From Saprospiraceae bacterium (GTDB lineage: Bacteria; Bacteroidota; Bacteroidia; Chitinophagales; Saprospiraceae), in assembly GCA_020627985.1 (NCBI GenBank), contig JAHDFV010000007.1, positions 1 through 32,395 on the forward strand: a stretch of DNA of 32,395 nucleotides, in the 5' to 3' direction. A model generated the notes under the pieces. The model was not told the DNA's origin. It did no database searches and saw nothing but the letters and a program-made list of their open reading frames with translations. A program made the position numbers and the translations under genes. Of the stretch, positions 1 to 8,018 are shown one piece after another. The stretch's first letter is position 1, and each line of letters opens with the position of its first letter.

Positions 1-55
1 AATAAAATGAAAACCCTTATGGCTTAAAAAAGTTGATCCATATTGTGATTGATTC

Positions 56-1378
56 TTATAAAAGCACTTTGAATACATACAATAAGCTAAAACCACTCAA
101 AAATAGGATTCCTATTACACTTAATATTTTTAATCGAATACCTGGTCTAGCAAATTCAGGAGTATGTGAACTGGTAATTAATTTATAATTTATAATAGCA
201 TAAAATGGAGTAGTTAAAAAAGAAAGGATGGTGGCAACTTTTAATAAATTCCCCATTTTTTGTGCAAAGAAAATAAGAATGAGCATAGATCCTATGACTA
301 ATATGATCATCCAAATCCAATAAGCTGATTTATCTTTTTTATTGAAAAGAGCTTCGTCAAAATTTTCACTTTTTACATCATCTAATGTTGATGTAGTGCC
401 TTTATGGTCAATATCTGGCAATGGAAATTGGGTTAAAACAGATGCTCTTCCCATAACTCTTGGTAAGGCATCTAAACAAGTTAAAGTTGTACTAAACATT
501 GTCGTTATTGCAGCAATACCCACAAGCCAAAAGGCCCATTGACTTTCACCAAAAGCACTTGAATACATTCCAAAAAGTTGTTTAGAAAAACCGAGGCCTG
601 TTTTATCAATAGTATCACCAGAGCCATACATCACCAATGCTCCCAAGGAAAGAAAAAATATAGCTAATATCAAGGTAGACCAATAACCAATATTAAAATC
701 TAATAATGATGTTTTAAAATCAAAATCTTCTTCAGTATTTTTTTGTTTAGATTCAGCCCAAATGGAGTTCCAAACTGACATGTCTACAGGAGCAGGCATC
801 CATCCCATTAATGATATAACAAATGCAAGCGTGATGGTATCTTTAGGAATAATTTGAGTAAAATTAATAGGCTCAGATGTTTTGCCAATGGCAAGGATAA
901 CCGCAATGAAAGTGGATATCGTTAATAATATAATGATGTATTTAATAATATTATCTAAAATGGAATATTGACCAACATATAATATACCCATACAGATGGC
1001 TAATAATCCACCAGACATCCAAGCAGCACTTATTGGAATATTAAACATATACATTAGTAAATTGGCAGTTAAAGAGGTAACGGCGGCTTGAATCGTAAAC
1101 ATGGTTATGGGCGTGATAATAATATATGCCCAAAGAACCCATCTGCCCATTCTTTTATAGCCAGATAGTAAAGTTTCTCCTTTTGCAGCAGTATATCGAG
1201 TACCAAATTCAAAGAAAGGATATTTGAAAAGTAGGATTAATAGAATTGCCCAAAAAAAGGCAAATCCATATTCCGCCCCTGCTCTAGTACTCCAATATAA
1301 ATGAGAAGTTCCAACAGCTGCACCAGCAAATAATAATCCTGGTCCCAAAACTTTTAAATAATGTCCTATCTTTCCCAT
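56..1378 (-). CDS. NRAMP-superfamily transporter lacking the canonical metal-site residues
   Basis: A 440-residue inner-membrane protein with about 11 hydrophobic segments. The N-terminus aligns well with NRAMP helix 1 (GPGLLFAG then RAGAEYGF, as in GPGLL...QAGAQFGY), but the metal-binding DPGN is GTSH here (residues 23-26). In the helix 6 region the usual MPHN is replaced by APVD within MPAPVD (194-199). Family membership is clear from the sequence; the substrate is not. Canonical NRAMPs carry Mn2+/Fe2+ with protons through Asp, Asn and Met ligands, and losing Asp and Met suggests another ion or solute. Homologues of this type are usually annotated only as Nramp family divalent metal transporter. 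It is divergent from the SDR gene, and the ATG start sits 30 nt from a TAAGTTTG box. Confidence 0.85.
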   Translation of the reverse strand: MGKIGHYLKVLGPGLLFAGAAVGTSHLYWSTRAGAEYGFAFFWAILLILLFKYPFFEFGTRYTAAKGETLLSGYKRMGRWVLWAYIIITPITMFTIQAAVTSLTANLLMYMFNIPISAAWMSGGLLAICMGILYVGQYSILDNIIKYIIILLTISTFIAVILAIGKTSEPINFTQIIPKDTITLAFVISLMGWMPAPVDMSVWNSIWAESKQKNTEEDFDFKTSLLDFNIGYWSTLILAIFFLSLGALVMYGSGDTIDKTGLGFSKQLFGMYSSAFGESQWAFWLVGIAAITTMFSTTLTCLDALPRVMGRASVLTQFPLPDIDHKGTTSTLDDVKSENFDEALFNKKDKSAYWIWMIILVIGSMLILIFFAQKMGNLLKVATILSFLTTPFYAIINYKLITSSHTPEFARPGIRLKILSVIGILFLSGFSLLYVFKVLL

Positions 1379-1408
1379 AAGTTTCTATTCTTGAATGTTC
1401 TAAAGTAG

Positions 1409-1416
1409 CAAACTTA
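1409..1416 (-). promoter_or_regulatory. Bacteroidota -7 box of the NRAMP-like gene
   Basis: On the minus strand this reads TAAGTTTG, an exact match to the Bacteroidota -7 consensus TAnnTTTG, 30 nt upstream of the ATG at 1378. I could not find a clean TTTG -33 element at 19-21 nt spacing. Confidence 0.5.
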
Positions 1417-1453
1417 AAAGATACAGCAAATCAATTGATTAAAATTATACAAA

Positions 1454-2239
1454 ATGAATTTAGATCTAACAGGAAAATATGCAATAGTTGGAGGGGGAAG
1501 CAGAGGTATTGGAGAAGGTGTGGCGATTGAGTTAGCGAAGCTAGGCGCAAACGTAACATTACTGTCTAGAGATGTAAATAAGTTAGGAGCTGTGATGGAA
1601 AATTTAGATCATTCTCTTGGGCAAAAACATAGTTTTTTGGCAGTAGATTTTTCTAACATAAGTGATCTTAAAAAGAAAATTCATGCATTGGTTTTAACGC
1701 AACCTATTCACATTTTAATTAATAATACTGGAGGGCCTAAAAGTGGGAAACTATTAGAGGCACATCCTGTAGACTTTTTGGAAGCGTTTAATAATCATCT
1801 CATTTGTAATCAAATGTTATCCCAGTTAGTCATTCCTAGTATGACGAAGGAAAAATATGGTCGGATTATCAATATTATTTCAACTTCCGTGAAACAGCCT
1901 ATAGATCGCTTAGGAGTTTCTAATACGATTCGGGGGGCTGTAGCGAATTGGTCTAAAACCCTTGCCAATGAAGTAGCTGCCAAGGGAATTACGGTCAATA
2001 ATGTGTTGCCTGGATTTACAGCTACGGATCGTTTAATGGAACTCAGAGATGTAAGAGCTAAAGAATGGAATATAAGCCCTGAAGAAGCTCAAACTAAAAT
2101 GGAAGCTACTGTACCTATGGGTAGATTTGGGACACCTTCAGAAATTGGAGCAGCTGTAGCTTTTTTAGCTTCTCCTGCTGCTTCTTTTATTACGGGTATA
2201 AATTTGCCTGTAGATGGTGGAAGAACTAAAAGTTTATAA
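1454..2239 (+). CDS. Atypical short-chain dehydrogenase/reductase
   Basis: A 261-residue Rossmann-fold SDR. The nucleotide-binding glycine motif is GGGSRGIG (13-20), the NNAG-type motif appears as NNTGGP (90-95), and the C-terminus ends FITGINLPVDGGRTKSL as in FabG-like SDRs. The active site differs: aligning backward from KTLANE, the position of catalytic YxxxK is SNTIR (156-160), so Tyr becomes Ser and Lys becomes Arg; a Ser/Thr cluster remains at 143-145. SDRs with an SNxxR signature are a recurring subgroup usually named 3-oxoacyl-ACP reductase, but standard hydride-transfer chemistry is doubtful without the Tyr. It ends 8 bp before the convergent GldB-like gene with no terminator between. 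Substrate unknown. Confidence 0.87.
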   Translation: MNLDLTGKYAIVGGGSRGIGEGVAIELAKLGANVTLLSRDVNKLGAVMENLDHSLGQKHSFLAVDFSNISDLKKKIHALVLTQPIHILINNTGGPKSGKLLEAHPVDFLEAFNNHLICNQMLSQLVIPSMTKEKYGRIINIISTSVKQPIDRLGVSNTIRGAVANWSKTLANEVAAKGITVNNVLPGFTATDRLMELRDVRAKEWNISPEEAQTKMEATVPMGRFGTPSEIGAAVAFLASPAASFITGINLPVDGGRTKSL

Positions 2240-2247
2240 TTTCATTG

Positions 2248-3291
2248 TTACTTAAATTTACCTTTATATTTAGATGATTTTAAAATAAAATTGGCATCCT
2301 TATTATCCAACATCTCTTGTAGACTAATATGAGGATTCATTTTCATATACTTTTTAATAATCTGTAAACCTATAAAATTGGCGGTTTTACCTGGAGCTTC
2401 AGGAGGCATACCAGGTGAATGGGGCGCAGGCATGACATATTTCATGTAATCTCTTTTATTAGAACTAAAAATAAGATCTTCATTTACAAAAAAGCTCCAT
2501 ATTTCGTACTCATTGTCTTTGCACCATTGTGTTTGTTCACCAGACATTTGAAGTTTTAATGAATCAGCACTATGTGGCAATAATAAATCAATGAGATATT
2601 GTTTTTTCCCATTTTGAATCATAATATCTACCATGTTTCTTTCTTGATATTCTCCGACTAATTCTCCTGCCATGACTTCGATGCTAGAACTGACTAAATG
2701 CTCGGGAGTAAACTTAGAATATTGATAATATGGAAAAATAGATTTATAGGCTGGGAAATCTTTCCCCATAAAATGCTCGACACCAATGGCTAAAATATCG
2801 TCTCCAAAAGTAAATCCCTGATATGCAAATTCAGTGATGCAAGTGTATATTTTAGGAATAGGTTTATTGGGGAAATAGTGTTTATAATATTTGAATGCAT
2901 CTGTTAATTGTTCTTCGTAGGTATTAATTGTTTCATATCTAGCCATACAGGTATCGTGCAACATTTTCATTTGTGGCCCTCTCATAATCCAGTCCAGTAC
3001 AAATAAATCTGAAGAATCCCTCATGCTTCTTTCTCGCATAATTTGAGTGTATATCTCACTGAAATCTGGGTGGTTTTTAATAAGCGTTTTAGCTTTTTGT
3101 GCTATGTCAGTAGAATCTACATTGTACATCTCTTTTTCAAAACGAATGATATCTAAATCAACTTGAATAGCAGAAACATCTGGGATGTTTTTACCTTTGT
3201 CACAACTGTAGCAACTTAAACTTATCGTTAAAATGGCAGCAGAAAAGTATAAGAATCGTTTGATGTTTGTACTTTTAGGAGATAATTTCAT
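2248..3291 (-). CDS. gldB: GldB-like gliding motility lipoprotein
   Basis: The protein has a signal segment followed by cysteines (SLSC and CYSC), so it is probably a lipoprotein. After the signal it reads PDVSAIQVDLDIIRFEKEMYNVD, then HPDF, which resembles the N-terminus of GldB, a lipoprotein required for Bacteroidota gliding and linked to type IX secretion. The C-terminal GMPPEAPGKTANFIGLQIIKKYM resembles the PG-x-x-x-x-x-IG-x-x-I/V-x-x-YM segment of the related DUF2268-like fold, but I see no HExxH zinc site, so protease activity is unlikely. The longest frame opens with TTG at 3306; the in-frame ATG at 3291 sits directly before the basic signal peptide and is preferred. No other gld genes are in the window, so a role in motility is not proven. 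Confidence 0.75.
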   Translation of the reverse strand: MKLSPKSTNIKRFLYFSAAILTISLSCYSCDKGKNIPDVSAIQVDLDIIRFEKEMYNVDSTDIAQKAKTLIKNHPDFSEIYTQIMRERSMRDSSDLFVLDWIMRGPQMKMLHDTCMARYETINTYEEQLTDAFKYYKHYFPNKPIPKIYTCITEFAYQGFTFGDDILAIGVEHFMGKDFPAYKSIFPYYQYSKFTPEHLVSSSIEVMAGELVGEYQERNMVDIMIQNGKKQYLIDLLLPHSADSLKLQMSGEQTQWCKDNEYEIWSFFVNEDLIFSSNKRDYMKYVMPAPHSPGMPPEAPGKTANFIGLQIIKKYMKMNPHISLQEMLDNKDANFILKSSKYKGKFK

Positions 3292-3379
3292 TTTAGAATA
3301 TTTCAATTTAAATCTAAACTGGAGTTGATTTTTAATTAGACAATATTAATCAAAGAAATTAATTATAAAACCACCTTTT

Positions 3380-4087
3380 ATGAAAAAAATTGCACTTACT
3401 TTTAGTTTAGCAGTATTTACCCTATTGTCTGCTTTTTCTCAGGATGAAGGATTCCGTTTTGGATTTCATGCAAGTCCATCAATAACTTGGATGTCAAATA
3501 ATGGGGATAATAATTCAATTGAATCTGATGGATCTAATTTTGCATTTAAAATAGGAGCAATTGGAGAATCTTATTTTAGAGAGAATTATGCGATAAAAGC
3601 TGGCATTAGTATGACCTTTGGACAAGGAGGATCTTTGTTATTTAATTCTATTCCCGATTCAACTAATGTTGCTTTATTTAGTGATTCTCAACCTGACCTA
3701 AGAACAAATGGAACGCCTAAAGTAAAGTTTAAATATCAATATATTGAAATACCATTTGCCTTAAAAATGCGTACCAACGAAATGGGTTTATTCAGGTATT
3801 ATGCTGAGATTCCAGTACTTACGTTGGGCATAAATGTGTCAGCTAGAGGAGACATTGATGGTGGAGATGATTTTAGAATTGGTAAGGATACAGGCATCTT
3901 TCAAATCTCATGGGGATTAGGAGGTGGAGCAGAATATGCTATTTCTGAAACAACTTCTATTACGGCTGGTATCTTTTTCCAAAGTGGTATGGCAAATACT
4001 TATTTTGGGAAAACAGATTTAGATTCTATAGATAAAACGAAGACCATTGTAAATGGTATTGATATTAGAATTGGTGTAATGTTTTAA
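3380..4087 (+). CDS. PorT-family outer-membrane beta-barrel protein
   Basis: A 235-residue protein with a clear signal peptide (MKKIALTFSLAVFTLLSAFSQ, cleavage probably after the AFS region) and then alternating hydrophobic and polar strands typical of a small 8-stranded barrel (RFGFHASPSI, YQYIEIPFALKMR, YYAEIPVLTLGINV, GGGAEYAIS). It ends in RIGVMF, the terminal aromatic residue expected for outer-membrane insertion. The pattern YIEIPFALKMR is characteristic of the PorT/outer membrane protein beta-barrel family. The exact function is not predictable; family members range from type IX secretion components to uncharacterised porin-like proteins. It is monocistronic, closed by a strong terminator at 4104-4139. 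Confidence 0.75.
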   Translation: MKKIALTFSLAVFTLLSAFSQDEGFRFGFHASPSITWMSNNGDNNSIESDGSNFAFKIGAIGESYFRENYAIKAGISMTFGQGGSLLFNSIPDSTNVALFSDSQPDLRTNGTPKVKFKYQYIEIPFALKMRTNEMGLFRYYAEIPVLTLGINVSARGDIDGGDDFRIGKDTGIFQISWGLGGGAEYAISETTSITAGIFFQSGMANTYFGKTDLDSIDKTKTIVNGIDIRIGVMF

Positions 4088-4103
4088 GCGGATTCAACAG
4101 TTG

Positions 4104-4139
4104 AAAAATCCAGTTTCTACATAAAGAAACTGGATTTTT
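4104..4139 (+). terminator. Rho-independent terminator after the PorT-like gene
   Basis: A perfect 14-bp stem (4104-4117 with 4126-4139) has an 8-nt loop and its right arm ends in a run of T. It starts 17 nt after the stop codon. Confidence 0.85.
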
Positions 4140-4153
4140 TAATTTTAACACCA

Positions 4154-4190
4154 CTTAGTTTGACTTTTAAACTAAGCCTATGCATATTTG
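4154..4190 (+). promoter_or_regulatory. Promoter with overlapping inverted repeat upstream of the nadE operon
   Basis: TTTG at 4159-4162 and CATATTTG at 4183-4190 are separated by exactly 20 nt, matching the Bacteroidota TTTG-N19-21-TAnnTTTG arrangement with one mismatch. The -33 element lies inside a perfect inverted repeat, CTTAGTTT (4154-4161) and AAACTAAG (4169-4176), a likely repressor site. Transcription would start near 4197, which rules out the ATG at 4180 as the start and supports 4213. Confidence 0.5.
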
Positions 4191-4212
4191 TATCAACCAA
4201 TACATCATTACA

Positions 4213-4602
4213 ATGAATGCATTAGAAATTAAAAAAGTAATCGATCAGTGTGAATTTAATTTATTTGATATTCCTTTTTCTTTTAGGATTATGACAAAAG
4301 GGGATGGATTTTTGTTACAATTACAAGGATATATTAAAGACAATGAAAGTGGTGAATTCTCTTGGCAAAATGGAGGTAAACATTATTTAAGTTCATTTGC
4401 TGTAAAAGATGAGATAGTGAATAAAGCATGGAAGGCTTGTTTTGATTTTATTATACATGAAGCAAGAGAAGCATTTTCTTATAAAAAACAAACCATCTAT
4501 CATCCTCACTTTTTAGTGGATGAATTAGCTACCTTTGTAGCGCAATCAGATCATGCCAGAAGAACGAATTCTTCTAGTACATTTGAAAAGAAAATCAGTT
4601 AA
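4213..4602 (+). CDS. Conserved hypothetical protein, first gene of the nadE operon
   Basis: I do not recognise this protein. From the ATG at 4213 (MNALEIKKVIDQ) it has 129 residues, is soluble with no signal peptide, has a beta-rich middle (FSFRIMTKGDGFLLQLQGYIKDNESGEFSWQNGGKHYLSS), then a helical segment (NKAWKACFDFIIHEAREAF) and a polar Ser/Thr-rich tail. A longer frame opens at 4180, but that ATG lies within the predicted promoter. It ends 15 nt before nadE with no terminator, so it is probably co-transcribed with it. That context does not establish a function. Confidence 0.7.
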   Translation: MNALEIKKVIDQCEFNLFDIPFSFRIMTKGDGFLLQLQGYIKDNESGEFSWQNGGKHYLSSFAVKDEIVNKAWKACFDFIIHEAREAFSYKKQTIYHPHFLVDELATFVAQSDHARRTNSSSTFEKKIS

Positions 4603-4617
4603 AAAATTATCTAAATT

Positions 4618-6255
4618 ATGAAAATTGCAGTAGCACAACTCAATTACCATATTGGAAACTTTGAAGGAAATTTACAGAAAATGTTGGATGCTGTTACCCA
4701 AGCAAAAGAGCAAAAAGCAGATATCGTAATTTTTGGTGAATTATCTACTTGTGGATATCCTCCAAGAGATTTTCTAGAATTTGATGATTTTATTTTAAAA
4801 TGCGAAGATTGTGTAAATCGATTAGCAAAGGAATCAAATAATATTGCAATCGTGGTTGGATCGCCCGTTAAAAATCCAGTACCTGAAGGAAAAGATTTAT
4901 ATAACTCAGCTCTATTTTTATATGAAGGCGAAATTAAGCAGATGCAACATAAAGCATTATTGCCGACCTATGATATTTTTGATGAATATCGATATTTCGA
5001 ACCTGCTTCAGAATTTAAAGTAGTTGAATTCAAAGGTAAAAAAATTGCTTTGACGGTTTGTGAAGATATTTGGGACGTTGGAAATGAAAATCCGTTGTAC
5101 GTCATTAGTCCATTGGATGAAATGAAAGATCAGCATCCTGATTTTATTATTAATCTATCTGCATCACCTTTTAGTTATAATCATGCTAATAATCGAATAG
5201 ACATATTGAAAGCCAATGTAGATCGATATGGTTTGCCCATGTTTTATGTCAATCATTCGGGTGCTCAAACAGAAGTAATTTTTGATGGTGGGTCATTGGT
5301 GATTAGTCCTGACGGAAAAATTCATGATGAATTGCCTTATTTTGAAGAACTGGTTCGTTGTTATGAATTAGAGGAAGTAGAGAAAGGAGGAATAGAACGA
5401 ACTCAAACCAAAGAGAAAATAGCCCTAATACACGATGCGATTGTAACAGGAATCAAGGATTATTTTGGGAAATTAGGTTTCAAAAAAGCAATATTAGGTT
5501 TATCTGGGGGAATTGATTCTGCTGTAACAGCAGCTTTAGCTGCGGAGGCTTTGGGTGCAGAAAATGTTTTAGCCGTCTTGATGCCATCAAAATTTTCATC
5601 AGATCACTCCGTTGGAGATGCAGAGCAGTTAGCTAAAAACTATGGAATGCCTTATAAAATCATTCCAATTAAGGAAACCTATGATGCCTTTATCAATACT
5701 TTGTCTTCTCACTTTGAAGGAATGCCTTTTAATGTTACTGAAGAGAATTTACAAGCAAGAAGTCGTGGAGTAATTTTAATGGCATTGTCTAATAAATACG
5801 GTAATATCTTATTAAATACTAGTAATAAAAGTGAAATGGCCGTTGGTTACGGAACACTTTATGGTGATATGTGTGGTGGTTTATCTGTCATAGGTGATGT
5901 GTATAAAACAGATGTTTTTGCATTAGCAGAATATGTCAATCGAGATAAAGAATTGATACCCGTAAATACCATAACGAAACCGCCTTCTGCTGAATTAAGA
6001 CCGAATCAGAAAGATTCAGATTCATTGCCAGATTATGATATTTTAGATGAGGTGCTTTTTCAATACATAGAAAAAACACAAGGGCCTAAAGAAATCATTG
6101 AACAAGGTTTTGATGAAAAATTAGTTGCTCGTATTTTGAGATTGGTTAATATTAATGAGTTTAAAAGATATCAAACGGCGCCTGTGTTAAGAGTGTCTTC
6201 AAAAGCATTTGGAATGGGGCGTAGAATGCCAATAGTAGGAAAATATTTAAGCTAA
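4618..6255 (+). CDS. nadE: Glutamine-dependent NAD+ synthetase
   Basis: A 545-residue cytosolic enzyme that makes NAD+ from deamido-NAD+, ATP and glutamine. The N-terminal nitrilase-type amidase domain (about 1-255) has the full catalytic triad: Glu41 in FGELSTCGYPPRD, Lys112 in HKALLPTYDIFDEYRYF and Cys148 in VCEDIW. It produces ammonia for the C-terminal ATP-pyrophosphatase domain (about 265-545), whose P-loop is SGGIDS (296-301), followed by NTSNKSE and the GDVYKTDV segment. Length and domain order are those of the two-domain bacterial NadE. It follows the unknown gene at 4213 by 15 nt and is 2 nt from the next small membrane gene, so it sits in an operon that probably runs to yidD or beyond. 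Confidence 0.97.
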   Translation: MKIAVAQLNYHIGNFEGNLQKMLDAVTQAKEQKADIVIFGELSTCGYPPRDFLEFDDFILKCEDCVNRLAKESNNIAIVVGSPVKNPVPEGKDLYNSALFLYEGEIKQMQHKALLPTYDIFDEYRYFEPASEFKVVEFKGKKIALTVCEDIWDVGNENPLYVISPLDEMKDQHPDFIINLSASPFSYNHANNRIDILKANVDRYGLPMFYVNHSGAQTEVIFDGGSLVISPDGKIHDELPYFEELVRCYELEEVEKGGIERTQTKEKIALIHDAIVTGIKDYFGKLGFKKAILGLSGGIDSAVTAALAAEALGAENVLAVLMPSKFSSDHSVGDAEQLAKNYGMPYKIIPIKETYDAFINTLSSHFEGMPFNVTEENLQARSRGVILMALSNKYGNILLNTSNKSEMAVGYGTLYGDMCGGLSVIGDVYKTDVFALAEYVNRDKELIPVNTITKPPSAELRPNQKDSDSLPDYDILDEVLFQYIEKTQGPKEIIEQGFDEKLVARILRLVNINEFKRYQTAPVLRVSSKAFGMGRRMPIVGKYLS

Positions 6256-6257
6256 TC

Positions 6258-6494
6258 ATGCAATTTAAGACTAAAGAAGTCATTCGAATAATAAGCGTAA
6301 TTGTCTTTTTGATTTTACTTTGGACGATCAAGAGTTTTTGGTCTGAAGCAACAAATGAAAGGGCTTTACAGTCTATCGCTTTATTCGTTGTTTTATTGGT
6401 TTTATTAATATTGTTTGCATTCTTAGTGATGTTGATCTTAGCAGGATTGAGAAAAACCTTTGATATATTCTTTGGGAAAGAGGAGGATTTATGA
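6258..6494 (+). CDS. Small two-helix membrane protein
   Basis: A 78-residue protein with two predicted transmembrane helices (about 7-27 and 38-65) joined by a short polar loop (WSEATNERALQ) and a charged C-terminus (RKTFDIFFGKEEDL). I recognise no family. It begins 2 nt after nadE, so the two are almost certainly co-transcribed. Its TGA stop overlaps an ATG (ATGA, 6491-6494) that opens a 14-codon frame running to the GTG of yidD. The next gene being yidD fits a membrane-related role but does not prove one. Confidence 0.75.
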   Translation: MQFKTKEVIRIISVIVFLILLWTIKSFWSEATNERALQSIALFVVLLVLLILFAFLVMLILAGLRKTFDIFFGKEEDL

Positions 6495-6531
6495 TTAACT
6501 TTTCTGTATTAAAAGATGTTATCTTGTTATC

Positions 6532-6786
6532 GTGAATAACTTATCAACCATATTAAAAAAGATTTATCTCTTGCCCATTGTTTTTTATAGAACAGTGATT
6601 TCTCCTATGACACCTCCTGCTTGTAGATACAAACCCAGCTGTTCGTTATATATGGTACAAGCTGTTATGAAATGGGGAATCTTTAAAGGGACTTGGATGG
6701 GTTTCAAAAGAATTTTAAGATGTCATCCTTGGTCTAAGCATGATCCATTTGATCCAGTACCTGAACCTGATAAGGATATTTCTTAA
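6532..6786 (+). CDS. yidD: Membrane protein insertion efficiency factor YidD
   Basis: An 84-residue protein with the complete YidD core: FYRTVISPMTPPACRYKPSCSLYMVQAVMKWG, then a GTWMGFKRILRCHPW segment containing the CHPW motif. YidD is a small membrane-associated protein that assists the YidC/Sec insertion of membrane proteins; it usually lies beside rpmH-rnpA-yidC, but in Bacteroidota it is often elsewhere, as here. The start is GTG at 6532: no ATG is in frame, and the frame upstream is closed by a TAA at 6496. The GTG overlaps the TGA of a 14-codon frame (GTGA), which suggests translational coupling. It lies downstream of nadE and a small membrane gene. Confidence 0.95.
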   Translation: MNNLSTILKKIYLLPIVFYRTVISPMTPPACRYKPSCSLYMVQAVMKWGIFKGTWMGFKRILRCHPWSKHDPFDPVPEPDKDIS

Positions 6787-6815
6787 AAATTAAAGCCAAA
6801 TACATTTAGGTAATA

Positions 6816-7226
6816 ATGAAAAATCCAAGTAGAAAGATCATTGATGAGAATGATAAATTGCGAATAGAGCATGAATGGGAATCTACTTATTTGATCAATA
6901 AATTGGATGGCGATATTTTATGGGAAGATGACTTTTATGGCGAACCAACCTGTGCATTAATAGATCAAGATAATATATGGGCAATTGTAGCAGGTATTCA
7001 TTTAGTCCTTTGGAAACCAAATTTTCAAAAAACATTTTATTCCGAACAATTTAAATGGATTCATTCTATACGATTAAAAAATAACCAAATAGTAGAAATA
7101 CTAACTGACCCTTGGAATGAAATTTCTGCCATTTGGGAATTGGATATCATAAAAGAAGAGTTGATTAAAATATCCGATTTTAAGAAATATCTAGGAAAAG
7201 AATATATAGAAACGATTGATTGGTAA
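6816..7226 (+). CDS. Hypothetical beta-rich protein
   Basis: I do not recognise this 136-residue protein. It has no signal peptide or membrane helix and is rich in Trp and in short predicted strands (YLINKLDGDILWEDDF, ALIDQDNIWAIVAGIHLVLWK, SIRLKNNQIVEILTD, AIWELDIIKEELIKI). The spacing of these strands hints at a small propeller-like or immunity-protein-like beta fold, which is a guess. It begins 29 nt after yidD, may be the last gene of that run, and ends 9 bp from the convergent thioesterase gene with no visible terminator. Confidence 0.65.
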   Translation: MKNPSRKIIDENDKLRIEHEWESTYLINKLDGDILWEDDFYGEPTCALIDQDNIWAIVAGIHLVLWKPNFQKTFYSEQFKWIHSIRLKNNQIVEILTDPWNEISAIWELDIIKEELIKISDFKKYLGKEYIETIDW

Positions 7227-7235
7227 ACTTTGATA

Positions 7236-7985
7236 TTATCCCCAATAACTTTTTCCTAGAGAAACTTCTTTTTGTGTTTCTTTATTTATAATTCTATGAA
7301 GAAAAACGAATGCTTCATTTGGATCTTTTTGAGTTTCTGCTATTAAGTGATCCCCATATTTACATTCCATTTTATAAATGATATCCATTCGCTGTAAAGA
7401 TTTTTCTTTGTGGATTTCAAAGGGTAGGGCGTCGAGCATTTTTACCACATAATGGATATTATTCAAATGCTCATTCCAATCTAATTCATACCAACTTACA
7501 ATGTGCTCTTGTGAAAAATCGGGAGTAGTAATCTTTGAAATTTTACGAGAAGGATGTTCTAGAAAATCCATTTCAGGGATTTCGTAATCTAAAATGAAAT
7601 CTGGAATCGGTGCCATGGTTCTTTTTACAGTATCCATTAAAAGCCAAGTAGAAGATGCTTTGGCAATTAAAATATCATTTTCATCATAGACCTTAAAATC
7701 TCTGAAGGTGAATAATTTTTGGAATCCAGCAGGATGTGTTTCTACCCTTAGAACTTCTCCTAATAAAGGTTGACGAATGATTTCTAATTTTTTGCGCATA
7801 AGTACCCATGAAATTTGATGAGGTATCAAATCCCAATAAGATAATTTCAAACGAATAACATTTTGCATAGCAGCTTCATGCATCATTTTGGTTAAAGCAG
7901 GAATAGTTAACCGTTTTTGACTATCAATATCATAAGACCCGATCGTATATTGGCCGCTATAAATTAAATCAGGATGTACAGGCAT
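7236..7985 (-). CDS. Acyl-ACP thioesterase (Fat family, double hotdog)
   Basis: A 249-residue cytosolic protein of the length expected for a bacterial acyl-ACP thioesterase made of two hotdog repeats. The N-terminal hotdog begins YTIGSYDIDSQKRLTIPALTKMMHEAAMQN, as in plant and bacterial FatA/FatB-like enzymes. The second repeat has the family motif DWNEHLNNIHYV with catalytic-site residues Asp169, Asn171 and His173. The enzyme hydrolyses acyl-ACP to free fatty acid, ending chain elongation or trimming acyl pools. It lies 33 nt downstream of the GH113-like lipoprotein gene on the same strand and could be co-transcribed, though no functional link is obvious. Chain-length preference cannot be read from the sequence. 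Confidence 0.9.
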   Translation of the reverse strand: MPVHPDLIYSGQYTIGSYDIDSQKRLTIPALTKMMHEAAMQNVIRLKLSYWDLIPHQISWVLMRKKLEIIRQPLLGEVLRVETHPAGFQKLFTFRDFKVYDENDILIAKASSTWLLMDTVKRTMAPIPDFILDYEIPEMDFLEHPSRKISKITTPDFSQEHIVSWYELDWNEHLNNIHYVVKMLDALPFEIHKEKSLQRMDIIYKMECKYGDHLIAETQKDPNEAFVFLHRIINKETQKEVSLGKSYWG

Positions 7986-8018
7986 GCATAAAATAATTTT
8001 CTAGGTCAAATGTAATCA

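Noticed and set aside
342-542. Plus-strand open frame of 66 codons
   Set aside because: It lies wholly inside the NRAMP-like gene on the other strand; no family signature or promoter supports it.
2248-3291. Possible zinc metallopeptidase activity of the GldB-like protein
   Set aside because: No HExxH motif is present, although the C-terminal part resembles DUF2268-like peptidases.
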